Assembly (NCBI GenBank): GCA_044870185.1
Contig: JBIOYL010000322.1
Span: 1-5,465, forward strand
From: JBIOYL01 sp044870185
Lineage (GTDB): Bacteria > Actinomycetota > CALGFH01
Length of the DNA stretch: 5,465 nucleotides
Direction: 5' to 3'
In this document: positions 1 to 4,716 of the stretch, piece by piece
How positions within the stretch are numbered: position 1 is the stretch's first letter
How the letters are laid out: each line of letters starts with the position of its first letter
The notes under the pieces: model-generated
Databases searched by the model: none
Told to the model about the DNA's origin: nothing
The model's input: the letters and a program-made list of their open reading frames with translations, nothing else
Made by a program: the position numbers and the translations under genes

Positions 1-62
1 GGGTCGCCGAGGCCTTGATGGCGGCGGACGGGGCCGGCGAGGCGCCGACCATGCCGGAGCTG

Positions 63-77
63 TGGGATCGGATCCCA
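63..77. repeat. Perfect palindrome downstream of the sigma gene
   Basis: TGGGATC, G, GATCCCA is a perfect 7-1-7 inverted repeat beginning 25 nt after the sigma gene stop. The single-base centre favours a protein-binding site over a hairpin, and no T-run follows on either strand. The remaining bases 1-101 show no recognisable gene. Confidence 0.4.
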
Positions 78-101
78 GCGACGTGGCGGAGGCGCTGCGC
101 G

Positions 102-992
102 TCAGTCGTCCAGGACCGCCAGGTCGAGCTGGCGCAGGCGCGCGGGGTCGGCGAGGATGTCGATTGCGACGATCTTCCCGCGCGTGACCGTGAAGGCCAG
201 GACCCAAAGCAGCCGTCCACGCGGCGCCACGACCACGCCCACGGCGCCGTTGACCAGTGCCGGCTGGGCGAACCGGGCAGGCCGCGAGTAGGCCAGCGCC
301 CGCCTTGCCACCGCCGCCGCGCCGCGGGCTTTCCTGGGTGTGCCCGCAGGCGCCGCAGCGCGGTCGGCGCGGACCACGACGTCGGGGTCCAGCACCGCCA
401 CGAGCGCGTCGAAGTCCCCCTCGCGCGCGGCAGCCAAGAAGGCGTCGACCACTGCTCGCTGGCGGGCGAGATCGGCGTCGGGCACCGTGGCCGTCCCCCG
501 CACCCGGCGGCGTGCGCGGCTGGCGAGCTGCCGTGCCGCGGCCGGGGAGCGCCCCACGATGGGCGCGATCTCGTCGAAGGGCACGGCGAAGGTGTCGTGC
601 AGCACGAACGCGACCCGCTTGGCGGGCGCCAGCCGCTCGAGGACCACCAGCAGCGCCAGCCCGACCCCCTCGGCCAGCAGCGCCTCGTGCTCGGGGTCGA
701 GGCTGTCTGCGCGGCTGGCGACCGGCTCGGGCACCTGCGCGCCCAGGCCCAGGGGTTCCTCGCGTCGCTGCTTGCGCGCGCGCAGCATGTCCAGGCACAC
801 CCGCGCCACGACCGTCGTCAGCCATCCGCCCAGATTCTCCACGCCACTCGCATTGGAGCGGCTGAGCCGCAGCCAGGCCTCCTGGACGGCGTCGTCGGCC
901 TCGCTCGCCGAGCCGAGCATCCGGTAGGCCACCGCCCGCAGGTGGGCCCGGTTGGCCTCGAACCGCCCCGCCAGCCAGTCATGTTCGTCCAT
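102..992 (-). CDS. ECF41-type RNA polymerase sigma factor with SnoaL-like C-terminal domain (SigJ-like)
   Basis: The 296-residue protein is an extracytoplasmic-function sigma factor that would direct RNA polymerase to a small regulon. Region 2 is at about residues 10-75 (AYRMLGSASEADDAVQEAWLRL at 22-43, GWLTTVVARVCLDMLR at 56-71). Region 4 is at about 100-166, with the helix-turn-helix FDEIAPIVGRSPAAARQLASRARRR at 139-163. Residues 172-296 form a SnoaL/NTF2-like extension, as in the ECF41 group. ECF41 hallmarks (WLPEP linker, DGGGK/R, NPDKL) are present only as variants: QVPEPV at 86-91, D210 followed by RAAAP, and ADPARL at 281-286. In studied ECF41 members this extension, rather than an anti-sigma factor, modulates activity; no anti-sigma gene is visible here. 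The ATG at 992 gives the canonical short N-terminus; its Shine-Dalgarno is weak (CGGAT, 1004-1000). A perfect ECF41 promoter lies upstream, so autoregulation is likely. The family call is strong; the regulon is inferred. Confidence 0.93.
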   Translation of the reverse strand: MDEHDWLAGRFEANRAHLRAVAYRMLGSASEADDAVQEAWLRLSRSNASGVENLGGWLTTVVARVCLDMLRARKQRREEPLGLGAQVPEPVASRADSLDPEHEALLAEGVGLALLVVLERLAPAKRVAFVLHDTFAVPFDEIAPIVGRSPAAARQLASRARRRVRGTATVPDADLARQRAVVDAFLAAAREGDFDALVAVLDPDVVVRADRAAAPAGTPRKARGAAAVARRALAYSRPARFAQPALVNGAVGVVVAPRGRLLWVLAFTVTRGKIVAIDILADPARLRQLDLAVLDD

Positions 993-993
993 C

Positions 994-1027
994 GGTCACA
1001 TCCGTTGGTTGCGGTTCGTCCCAGCAG
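994..1027 (+). promoter_or_regulatory. ECF41-dependent promoter of the methyltransferase gene
   Basis: GGTCACA (994-1000), a 16-bp spacer and CGTC (1017-1020) match the ECF41 motif except for the first -35 base. Transcription would start near 1027 and read right across the opposing promoter's -35 box, giving a leader of about 97 nt before the ATG at 1124. The -35 box lies in the 5' leader of the sigma gene. Confidence 0.78.
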
Positions 1028-1055
1028 TGACGAACCAAACCCAGCCGATGTGACA
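1022..1055 (-). promoter_or_regulatory. ECF41-dependent promoter of the sigma factor gene (autoregulatory)
   Basis: Read on the minus strand, TGTCACA (1055-1049) is followed by exactly 16 bp and CGTC (1032-1029). This equals the published ECF41 promoter motif, TGTCACA-N16-CGTC. Transcription would start near 1023, giving a leader of about 30 nt before the ATG at 992. Its -10 box is only 8 bp from the -10 box of the opposing plus-strand promoter. Confidence 0.85.
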
Positions 1056-1123
1056 GGCAGATCCACCTCCCGTGGAACGCACATGGTGGGCGTCCGACCC
1101 GTACGGAGGAAGATCGGCTGCCG

Positions 1124-1600
1124 ATGAGCCTTGCGCTGCGCAACCTCCTGTTCACCGTCGTCGTGCCAGGTACGGGAGGCATCTACCTTCCCTGGTTGAT
1201 CCTCACACGGCACGGCGCGGCGCCGACGCCGGTCGCCTGGCCCGCCGTCGCCGTCATCTCCGCCGGCGTCGGGTTGTACCTGTGGTGCCTGTGGGTGTTC
1301 GCGGTCGTCGGCCGGGGGACACCGGGACCGTGGGATCCGCCGCGGCGGTTGATCGCGGTCGGGCCCTACCGCTGGGTCCGCAACCCCATCTACCTCGCCG
1401 CGCTGCTGATCATCCTGGGCGAGGCGTGGCTGTTCGGATCGGCGGCGCTGCTGCTGTATGCCGGTATGGCGGCGGTCGCCTTCCACCTATTGGTCATCGC
1501 CTACGAGGAACCGAGGCTGCGCACCCAGTTCGGCCAGCAGTACGAGGCCTACCGGCGCACGGTCTCCCGCTGGATCCCGCGCCCGCCGCGCGCGAACTAG
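1124..1600 (+). CDS. Isoprenylcysteine carboxyl methyltransferase / PEMT-like membrane methyltransferase
   Basis: The 158-residue protein is integral to the membrane, with hydrophobic segments at about 8-27, 38-62, 90-112 and 107-127. It carries the family's conserved C-terminal half: GPYRWVRNPIY at 80-90, which leads into the SAM-binding region, and EEPRLRTQFGQQYEAY at 128-143. Members of the ICMT/PEMT superfamily transfer a methyl group from SAM to a lipid or lipid-like acceptor; the substrate cannot be read from sequence, and bacterial homologues are mostly uncharacterised. The length suits the small bacterial forms. The ATG at 1124 has GGAGGA at 1105-1110, a rather long 13-nt spacing. The gene is divergent from the ECF41 sigma gene and has an ECF41-type promoter, so it is probably a direct target of the sigma factor. 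Family confidence is high; the specific reaction is unknown. Confidence 0.88.
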   Translation: MSLALRNLLFTVVVPGTGGIYLPWLILTRHGAAPTPVAWPAVAVISAGVGLYLWCLWVFAVVGRGTPGPWDPPRRLIAVGPYRWVRNPIYLAALLIILGEAWLFGSAALLLYAGMAAVAFHLLVIAYEEPRLRTQFGQQYEAYRRTVSRWIPRPPRAN

Positions 1601-1632
1601 CGCCGTTCGGCGGTGGGCGCCGAACGCTGGTC

Positions 1633-1666
1633 GGTCACATCGATCGGTCGCGGTCCGTCAGAGCAG
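1633..1666 (+). promoter_or_regulatory. ECF41-dependent promoter of the SRPBCC gene
   Basis: GGTCACA (1633-1639), 16 bp, then CGTC (1656-1659): the same geometry and -35 box as the methyltransferase promoter. The expected start is near 1666, about 44 nt before the ATG at 1710. It lies in the 109-nt gap after the methyltransferase stop, so the SRPBCC gene can be expressed from its own promoter as well as by read-through. Confidence 0.78.
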
Positions 1667-1694
1667 TGACGGACCAACCCGAGCCGACGTGACG
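1661..1694 (-). promoter_or_regulatory. Degenerate leftward ECF41-type promoter arm of copy B
   Basis: On the minus strand CGTCACG (1694-1688), 16 bp, CGTC (1671-1668) keeps the spacing and -10 box but has lost both edge bases of the TGTCACA -35 box. No minus-strand gene is recognised to its left, so it would only produce antisense RNA to the methyltransferase gene. It may be a vestige of the duplicated palindrome. Confidence 0.4.
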
Positions 1695-1697
1695 ACC

Positions 1698-1705
1698 AGG
1701 AGGGG
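1698..1705 (+). promoter_or_regulatory. Strong ribosome binding site that fixes the SRPBCC start
   Basis: AGGAGGGG ends 4 nt before the ATG at 1710; its AGGAGG core lies 6 nt away. The open frame continues upstream to 1458 inside the methyltransferase gene, but this site, the promoter at 1633-1659 and the canonical SRPBCC N-terminus all choose 1710. Confidence 0.85.
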
Positions 1706-1709
1706 AACG

Positions 1710-2156
1710 ATGCCACCGATCGTGTCCAGCTTCGAGATCGCCCGTCCACCGGACGAGGTCTACGCGTACGTCACCGACCCGTCACGGTTCCCCGAGTGGC
1801 AGCACGACGTCGTACGCGTGCGCATCCAGGGCGATCGCCCGCCCGGCGTGGGCACGAGGTTCACCACCACCCGCCGGATCGGCCGCGTCGAGCAGACGAC
1901 GACGCAGCAGATCACCGAGGTCCGTCCCCCAAGCAGCTGGGCTGCCCGCGGCGTGGACGGGCCGTTTCGGCCGAGCGCGGGCATCACCGTCGAGCCGCTC
2001 GACGACGGCGCACGGTCGCAGGTCACGATCGTGCTGGACTTCGAGGGGCACGGGATCGGCAAGCTGCTGCCGCTGGACGTCATCCGCCGCATGGCGGCCA
2101 AGGGCGCGCCCAGAAGCTACCGGAACCTCAAGCAACGGCTCGAGCGCGGCGCCTAG
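1710..2156 (+). CDS. SRPBCC family protein (polyketide cyclase/dehydrase-like)
   Basis: The 148-residue cytoplasmic protein fits the START/Bet v1-like SRPBCC fold. Visible signs are the N-terminal strand SSFEIARPPDEVYAYVTDPSRFPEW (6-30, the family's P-x-EVY-x-YV-x-D-P-x-x-x-P-x-W signature), a central GVGTRF turn (46-51), the alternating ITVEPLDDGARSQVTIVLDFEG strands (about 91-112), and a long C-terminal helix ending SYRNLKQRLE. Such proteins bind hydrophobic ligands in a cavity; no specific ligand or catalytic residue can be assigned. Length is typical for the family. It has its own ECF41-type promoter and a strong ribosome binding site, and is followed after 45 nt by the DoxX remnant, with which it is probably co-transcribed. 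The context suggests a role in the lipid or envelope response controlled by the sigma factor; this is inference. Confidence 0.88.
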   Translation: MPPIVSSFEIARPPDEVYAYVTDPSRFPEWQHDVVRVRIQGDRPPGVGTRFTTTRRIGRVEQTTTQQITEVRPPSSWAARGVDGPFRPSAGITVEPLDDGARSQVTIVLDFEGHGIGKLLPLDVIRRMAAKGAPRSYRNLKQRLERGA

Positions 2157-2188
2157 CGCAACCCGCCGATGGCCATGCGCTCACGATC

Positions 2189-2195
2189 GAGGAGG
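2189..2195 (+). promoter_or_regulatory. Ribosome binding site of the DoxX remnant
   Basis: GAGGAGG lies 6 nt before the ATG at 2202, near-ideal spacing. In-frame ATGs at 2169 and 2175 lack such a site. Its presence is the main reason to think the short frame may still be translated. Confidence 0.7.
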
Positions 2196-2201
2196 TCACC
2201 G

Positions 2202-2342
2202 ATGTCTCGCCCCCCGGTCCGCGGGGTCATCGACCGCCTGGGCTACCCCACCTACTTCCTCGTCATCCTGGGGGTCTGGAAGCCGCTCGGCGCGGTGGCG
2301 CTGCTGGCTCCGCGCCTCCCCCGGCTCAAGGAGTGGGCCTAG
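2202..2342 (+). pseudogene. Truncated DoxX-family membrane protein
   Basis: This 46-codon frame ends LGYPTYFLVILGVWKPLGAVALLAPRLPRLKEWA before a TAG at 2340. Residues 13-46 closely resemble the middle of DoxX-like four-helix membrane proteins of about 120-130 residues, where an equivalent LGYP-x-YF...LLGAVALLAP...LKEWAYAG segment joins helix 2 and its flanks. The first helix is missing: the segment is joined directly to a 12-residue N-terminus (MSRPPVRGVIDR). Everything after EWA, where a tyrosine codon is usual, is also gone, and the downstream frame shows no DoxX similarity. One hydrophobic segment remains (about 17-37). A good ribosome binding site and the position after the SRPBCC gene suggest a formerly complete third member of the regulon. 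It could alternatively be a functional one-helix microprotein. The similarity call rests on recall of the family, not on a search. Confidence 0.72.
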
Positions 2343-2343
2343 G

Positions 2344-2418
2344 GCCGCCTCCTGGGCCCTGCGTCCGCCGGCTCGCCGCGACCTCGCCAGCCCGGCCAGG
2401 GCCGGGGCGGGAGGCGGC
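2344..2418. repeat. Inverted repeat downstream of the DoxX remnant
   Basis: The 9-bp arms GCCGCCTCC and GGAGGCGGC are perfectly complementary across a 57-nt loop that contains further GC-rich pairing potential (for example CCCGG/CCGGG). It begins two bases after the DoxX stop, a plausible place for transcript-end structure, but no U-tract follows and such pairing is easy to find in GC-rich DNA. Confidence 0.25.
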
Positions 2419-2599
2419 TCGGCCCCAGGCGGGCCACGCGCTCACCGGCTCTGCGGCCGGCCGGGGGATCGAGCGCCATCCGCACAGCCTGCAACCGGCG
2501 GGGTCCGCCTGGGGGTGACAGGATGCCCAACGTCGCTAACGAGCCACTAACGGCAACCGATCGAAACCCTCGATAGCGACGAAAAGTGCGAGCCATCCG

Positions 2600-2617
2600 G
2601 CCACCCGGTCGGGTGGC
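2600..2617. promoter_or_regulatory. Operator-like palindrome at the pilD promoter
   Basis: GCCACCCG, GT, CGGGTGGC is a perfect 18-bp palindrome that ends 4 bp before the putative -10 box of pilD, so it occupies the spacer region. A repressor site is the more natural reading than a terminator, since no T-run follows. No regulator is identifiable. Confidence 0.4.
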
Positions 2618-2621
2618 GCAG

Positions 2622-2634
2622 TAGGCTTGCCGCC
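2622..2634 (+). promoter_or_regulatory. Putative -10 box for leaderless pilD transcript
   Basis: TAGGCT at 2622-2627 fits the TAnnnT consensus of actinobacterial housekeeping promoters and ends 7 nt before the GTG start. Transcription would then start at or next to the start codon, a leaderless mRNA. No good -35 box is seen and no Shine-Dalgarno precedes the GTG. Confidence 0.45.
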
Positions 2635-3330
2635 GTGACCAGCCCCCTGCTTGCCGCCGGCGTGGCCGCGTTGCTCGGCCTGCCCGCCGGCACGCTCGCC
2701 AACGTCGTCATCGACCGGGTGCCGCGTCGTGAGCCCCTCGCGCGGCCGTGGCCGTGCTGGCTGGCCTGCGCCGTCCCGGCGGTCATGGCCACGCTCTGGT
2801 TCGCCGTCACCTGGCGGCTCGTCGGCGCGCGGCTGGCTGCCGCCGCGCCCGCCTACCTCGTGCTCACCTTCGTCTGCGTCGTGCTCACGGTGATCGACGC
2901 GACCACCAGGAAGCTGCCCAACCGCGTCACCTACCCGGCCTTCCCGGCCGTTGGCGTGCTCCTGGCCGTGGCCAGCCTCGCCGAGCACGACCTCAGCCGG
3001 CTCGGGCGCGCGCTCGCCGCCGCCGCGGTCGTCGGCGCGCTGTTCTTCGTCCTCTTCCTGATCTCGCCGCGGGGGATGGGCTTCGGGGACGTCAAGTTCG
3101 CGCCCACCCTGGGCATCGCCCTTGGCTGGCTCTCCTGGCCGGTGGTCGCGGTCGGCGTCGTCAGCGCGTTCCTGCTCGGCGGGATGGCCGGCGTCGTCGC
3201 CATGGTCGTCCTGCGGCTGGGCCGCAAGGCGCTGTTGCCCTTCGGGCCCTGGCTCGCCGCCGGGGCGCTGCTGGGCGTCCTGTACGGCCACCAGCTGGCA
3301 AGCTGGTACGGGCGGGCCCTGCTTGGCTAG
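2635..3330 (+). CDS. pilD: Prepilin peptidase, A24 family (type IV pilus / type II secretion)
   Basis: This 231-residue membrane aspartyl protease would cleave the leader peptide of type IV prepilins or pseudopilins at the inner face of the membrane. The two catalytic aspartates are visible: D88 in VLTVIDATTRKLPNRVTYP, and D152 in GMGFGDVK (147-154), the GxGxGD-type motif. The later PFGPWLAAGALLG (202-214) is also typical. The protein is almost wholly hydrophobic, with about six to seven membrane segments. The N-terminal GTLANVVIDRVPRREPL (19-35) is a reduced form of the domain that in PilD/PulO carries the two CxxC pairs and the N-methyltransferase function. Here no CxxC is present, so N-methylation is doubtful. 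The GTG at 2635 is chosen because the N-terminus and the -10 box fit it. It sits 80 nt before aroC, an association seen in other actinobacteria. Confidence 0.92.
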   Translation: MTSPLLAAGVAALLGLPAGTLANVVIDRVPRREPLARPWPCWLACAVPAVMATLWFAVTWRLVGARLAAAAPAYLVLTFVCVVLTVIDATTRKLPNRVTYPAFPAVGVLLAVASLAEHDLSRLGRALAAAAVVGALFFVLFLISPRGMGFGDVKFAPTLGIALGWLSWPVVAVGVVSAFLLGGMAGVVAMVVLRLGRKALLPFGPWLAAGALLGVLYGHQLASWYGRALLG

Positions 3331-3336
3331 CCCAGG

Positions 3337-3342
3337 TAGGAT
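3337..3342 (+). promoter_or_regulatory. Putative -10 box upstream of aroC
   Basis: TAGGAT fits TAnnnT and lies 6 nt after the pilD stop codon. A start near 3349 would leave an unusually purine-poor leader of about 62 nt. No clear -35 box is seen. Confidence 0.4.
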
Positions 3343-3374
3343 CGGACCCGCCCACCGCCCCGACCGCCACCATC

Positions 3375-3406
3375 CGGACCGCCTACCGCCCGGACCGCCC
3401 ACCGCC
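3375..3406 (+). repeat. 16-bp tandem repeat in the aroC leader
   Basis: CGGACCGCCTACCGCC (3375-3390) is followed directly by CGGACCGCCCACCGCC (3391-3406), 15 of 16 identical. Looser CGACCGCC and CACCGCC units precede it from about 3349, so the whole leader is a degenerate array of ACCGCC motifs. It contains no Shine-Dalgarno sequence for aroC. Confidence 0.6.
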
Positions 3407-3410
3407 ACCC

Positions 3411-4586
3411 ATGCTTCGCTACCTCACCGCCGGAGAGTCCCACGGTCAGGCGCTGGTCGCCGTGCTCGAGGGCATGCCGGCCGGCGTGCCGGTCACCTCC
3501 AAGGACATCGCCGCCGAGCTCGCCCGCCGGCGCCTGGGCCACGGGCGGGGCAAGCGCATGCGCTTCGAGCAGGATCGCATCGAGCTGCTCGGCGGGGTCC
3601 GTCACGGCCTGACCCTCGGCTCGCCGGTCGCCGTGCTGATCGGCAACACCGAGTGGCCGAAATGGACCGAGGTCATGGCCGCCGACCCGCCGGCCGACCC
3701 GCAGGCGGCCCGCAGCGGACGCGGCGCGCCGCTGACCCGCCCGCGGCCCGGCCACGCCGACCTGGCCGGCATGCAGAAGTACGGCTTCGACGAGGCGCGG
3801 CCGGTGCTCGAGCGGGCGAGCGCACGGGAGACGGCCGCCCGGGTGGCGGTCGGGGCGGTCACCAAGGCGCTGCTCGGCGAGCTCGGCGTCGCCGTGCTCA
3901 GCCAGGTGGTGCGCATCGGGCCGGTGGCCAGCCGGCGCAGAGCGGTGCCGGGCCCGGGCGACCTGGAGCGCATCGACGCCAGCGCGGTCCGCTGCCTGGA
4001 CGAGGCGGCCGGCGCGGCCATGGTGGCCGCCATCGAGCGGGCCAGGGCGGCCGGCGACACGCTCGGCGGGGTGGTCGAGGTCGTGGCCCACGGCCTGCCG
4101 CCCGGCCTCGGCTCCTACGTGCACTGGGACCGGAAGCTGGACGCCCGCCTGGCCGGCGCCTTGATGAGCATCCAGGCGATCAAGGGCGTCGAGGTGGGCG
4201 ACGGCTTCGCCGGGGCGGCCCGTCCGGGCTCGCGCGCGCACGACGCGATCGTGCCCGGCCGCGGCAGCCGCCCCAGGCGGCGGACCGGGCGCAGCGGCGG
4301 GATCGAAGGCGGCATGTCGACCGGGGAGGTGCTGCGCGTCCGGGCGGCCATGAAGCCGCTGTCGACCCTGGTCCGGGCGCTGGACACGGTCGACGTGGCC
4401 ACCGGCGAGGTGGCCAGGGCGGTCGTGCAGCGCTCGGACGTGACCGCCGTGCCTGCGGCCGGCGTGGTCGCCGAGGCGGTCGTCGCCCTGGTCCTGGCCG
4501 ACGCCCTGCTCGAGAAGACGGGCGGCGACTCGCTGGCAGAGGTGCGCCGCAACCTGGACGCCTACCTGGCCGGCCTCGCCCGCTGA
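3411..4586 (+). CDS. aroC: Chorismate synthase
   Basis: The 391-residue enzyme converts 5-enolpyruvylshikimate-3-phosphate to chorismate with loss of phosphate, using reduced FMN as cofactor; it is the last step of the shikimate pathway, in the cytoplasm. The start MLRYLTAGESHG is the canonical N-terminus with the GESHG motif at 8-12. Other signatures are RRRLGHGRGKRM (39-50), RPGHADLAGMQKYGFDEARPVLERASARETA (112-142), GGIEGGMSTGE (296-306), MKPLSTL, and RSDVTAVPAAGVVAEA from 341. Length is typical of actinobacterial AroC. No ribosome binding site precedes the ATG; the leader is C-rich and repetitive, so initiation may not depend on Shine-Dalgarno pairing. It follows pilD by 80 nt and precedes aroK by 147 nt. 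Confidence 0.98.
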   Translation: MLRYLTAGESHGQALVAVLEGMPAGVPVTSKDIAAELARRRLGHGRGKRMRFEQDRIELLGGVRHGLTLGSPVAVLIGNTEWPKWTEVMAADPPADPQAARSGRGAPLTRPRPGHADLAGMQKYGFDEARPVLERASARETAARVAVGAVTKALLGELGVAVLSQVVRIGPVASRRRAVPGPGDLERIDASAVRCLDEAAGAAMVAAIERARAAGDTLGGVVEVVAHGLPPGLGSYVHWDRKLDARLAGALMSIQAIKGVEVGDGFAGAARPGSRAHDAIVPGRGSRPRRRTGRSGGIEGGMSTGEVLRVRAAMKPLSTLVRALDTVDVATGEVARAVVQRSDVTAVPAAGVVAEAVVALVLADALLEKTGGDSLAEVRRNLDAYLAGLAR

Positions 4587-4610
4587 CCCGGGCCGCGCCG
4601 ACCTGGCGGC

Positions 4611-4665
4611 CCTGCCCGCCGACCTGGCCGCGTCGACCCTGCCGGCACCTGCCCGCCGACCTGGC
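4611..4665 (+). repeat. Direct repeats between aroC and aroK
   Basis: The 18-mer CCTGCCCGCCGACCTGGC occurs exactly at 4611-4628 and 4648-4665; its 11-base core GCCGACCTGGC occurs once more at 4597-4607. The repeats fill most of the 147-nt gap and stop before the putative aroK -10 box. Confidence 0.65.
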
Positions 4666-4686
4666 GCGCCGACCGGCCCGGGCTGC

Positions 4687-4692
4687 TACCCT
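4687..4692 (+). promoter_or_regulatory. Putative -10 box upstream of aroK
   Basis: TACCCT fits TAnnnT. A start near 4699 would give a leader of about 35 nt containing the Shine-Dalgarno at 4717-4725. No clear -35 box is seen. Confidence 0.4.
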
Positions 4693-4716
4693 GCGCCCCG
4701 ACCCGCATGCCAAGCC

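Larger units (their letters stand above)
992..1055. repeat. Palindromic promoter repeat, copy A
   Basis: This 64-bp imperfect palindrome is centred at 1024.5. Its perfect inner arms are GGTTCGTC (1013-1020) and GACGAACC (1029-1036), separated by 8 bp, and its outer arms carry GTCACATC and its complement. It aligns without gaps to 1631-1694, with 52 of 64 identities counted by hand. Each arm is an ECF41-type promoter. Confidence 0.85.
1631..1694. repeat. Palindromic promoter repeat, copy B
   Basis: Gap-free second copy of the element at 992-1055, displaced by 639 bp. The inner arms GGTCCGTC (1652-1659) and GACGGACC (1668-1675) are again perfectly complementary: the T1016-A1033 pair of copy A is C1655-G1672 here, a compensated change. 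The flanks on either side do not resemble those of copy A, so the repeat unit is confined to the promoter palindrome. Confidence 0.83.
2343..2634. other. Intergenic region without a convincing gene
   Basis: No frame here looks like a protein I recognise. It contains an inverted repeat, GCCGCCTCC (2344-2352) with GGAGGCGGC (2410-2418). A locally AT-richer patch at about 2521-2590 carries CTAACG twice 11 bp apart and a small ATCGA/TCGAT palindrome (2560-2574). The perfect palindrome at 2600-2617 lies before pilD. No T-run marks a classical intrinsic terminator. No further ECF41-type box with the right spacing was found. Confidence 0.6.

Noticed and set aside
1..101. Possible gene end or start at the left edge
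   Set aside because: All three plus frames either stop within 18 bases or run on antisense into the sigma gene. A minus-strand ATG near 52 gives only 17 low-complexity codons without a ribosome binding site.
15..1127. Long plus-strand open frame across the sigma gene region
   Set aside because: It is antisense to the clear sigma factor gene, has low-complexity Arg/Pro/Gly/His-rich translation, and matches no family. GC-rich codon bias opens such frames.
2191..2225. GGTCACC at 2194-2200 as another ECF41 -35 box upstream of the DoxX remnant
   Set aside because: Sixteen bp downstream the sequence is GTCC rather than CGTC, the box overlaps the ribosome binding site and start codon, and the flanking invariant bases are missing.
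2495..2521. TGTCACC on the minus strand at 2520-2514 as an ECF41 promoter
   Set aside because: After a 16-bp spacer the -10 position reads CGGT, not CGTC, and no minus-strand gene follows.
2523..2576. 17-codon open frame after GGGGG at 2511-2515, a possible leader peptide upstream of pilD
   Set aside because: The composition has no attenuator logic (no run of one regulated amino acid), and no downstream terminator/antiterminator pair is evident.
2536..3408. 290-codon minus-strand frame opposite pilD
   Set aside because: The Gly/Arg/Asp-rich translation has no recognisable domain and mirrors the hydrophobic codons of pilD; pilD is unambiguous.
3349..3410. CRISPR-like or satellite array in the aroC leader
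   Set aside because: The units are short, degenerate and have no regular spacers, so a simple tandem repeat is the fair description.
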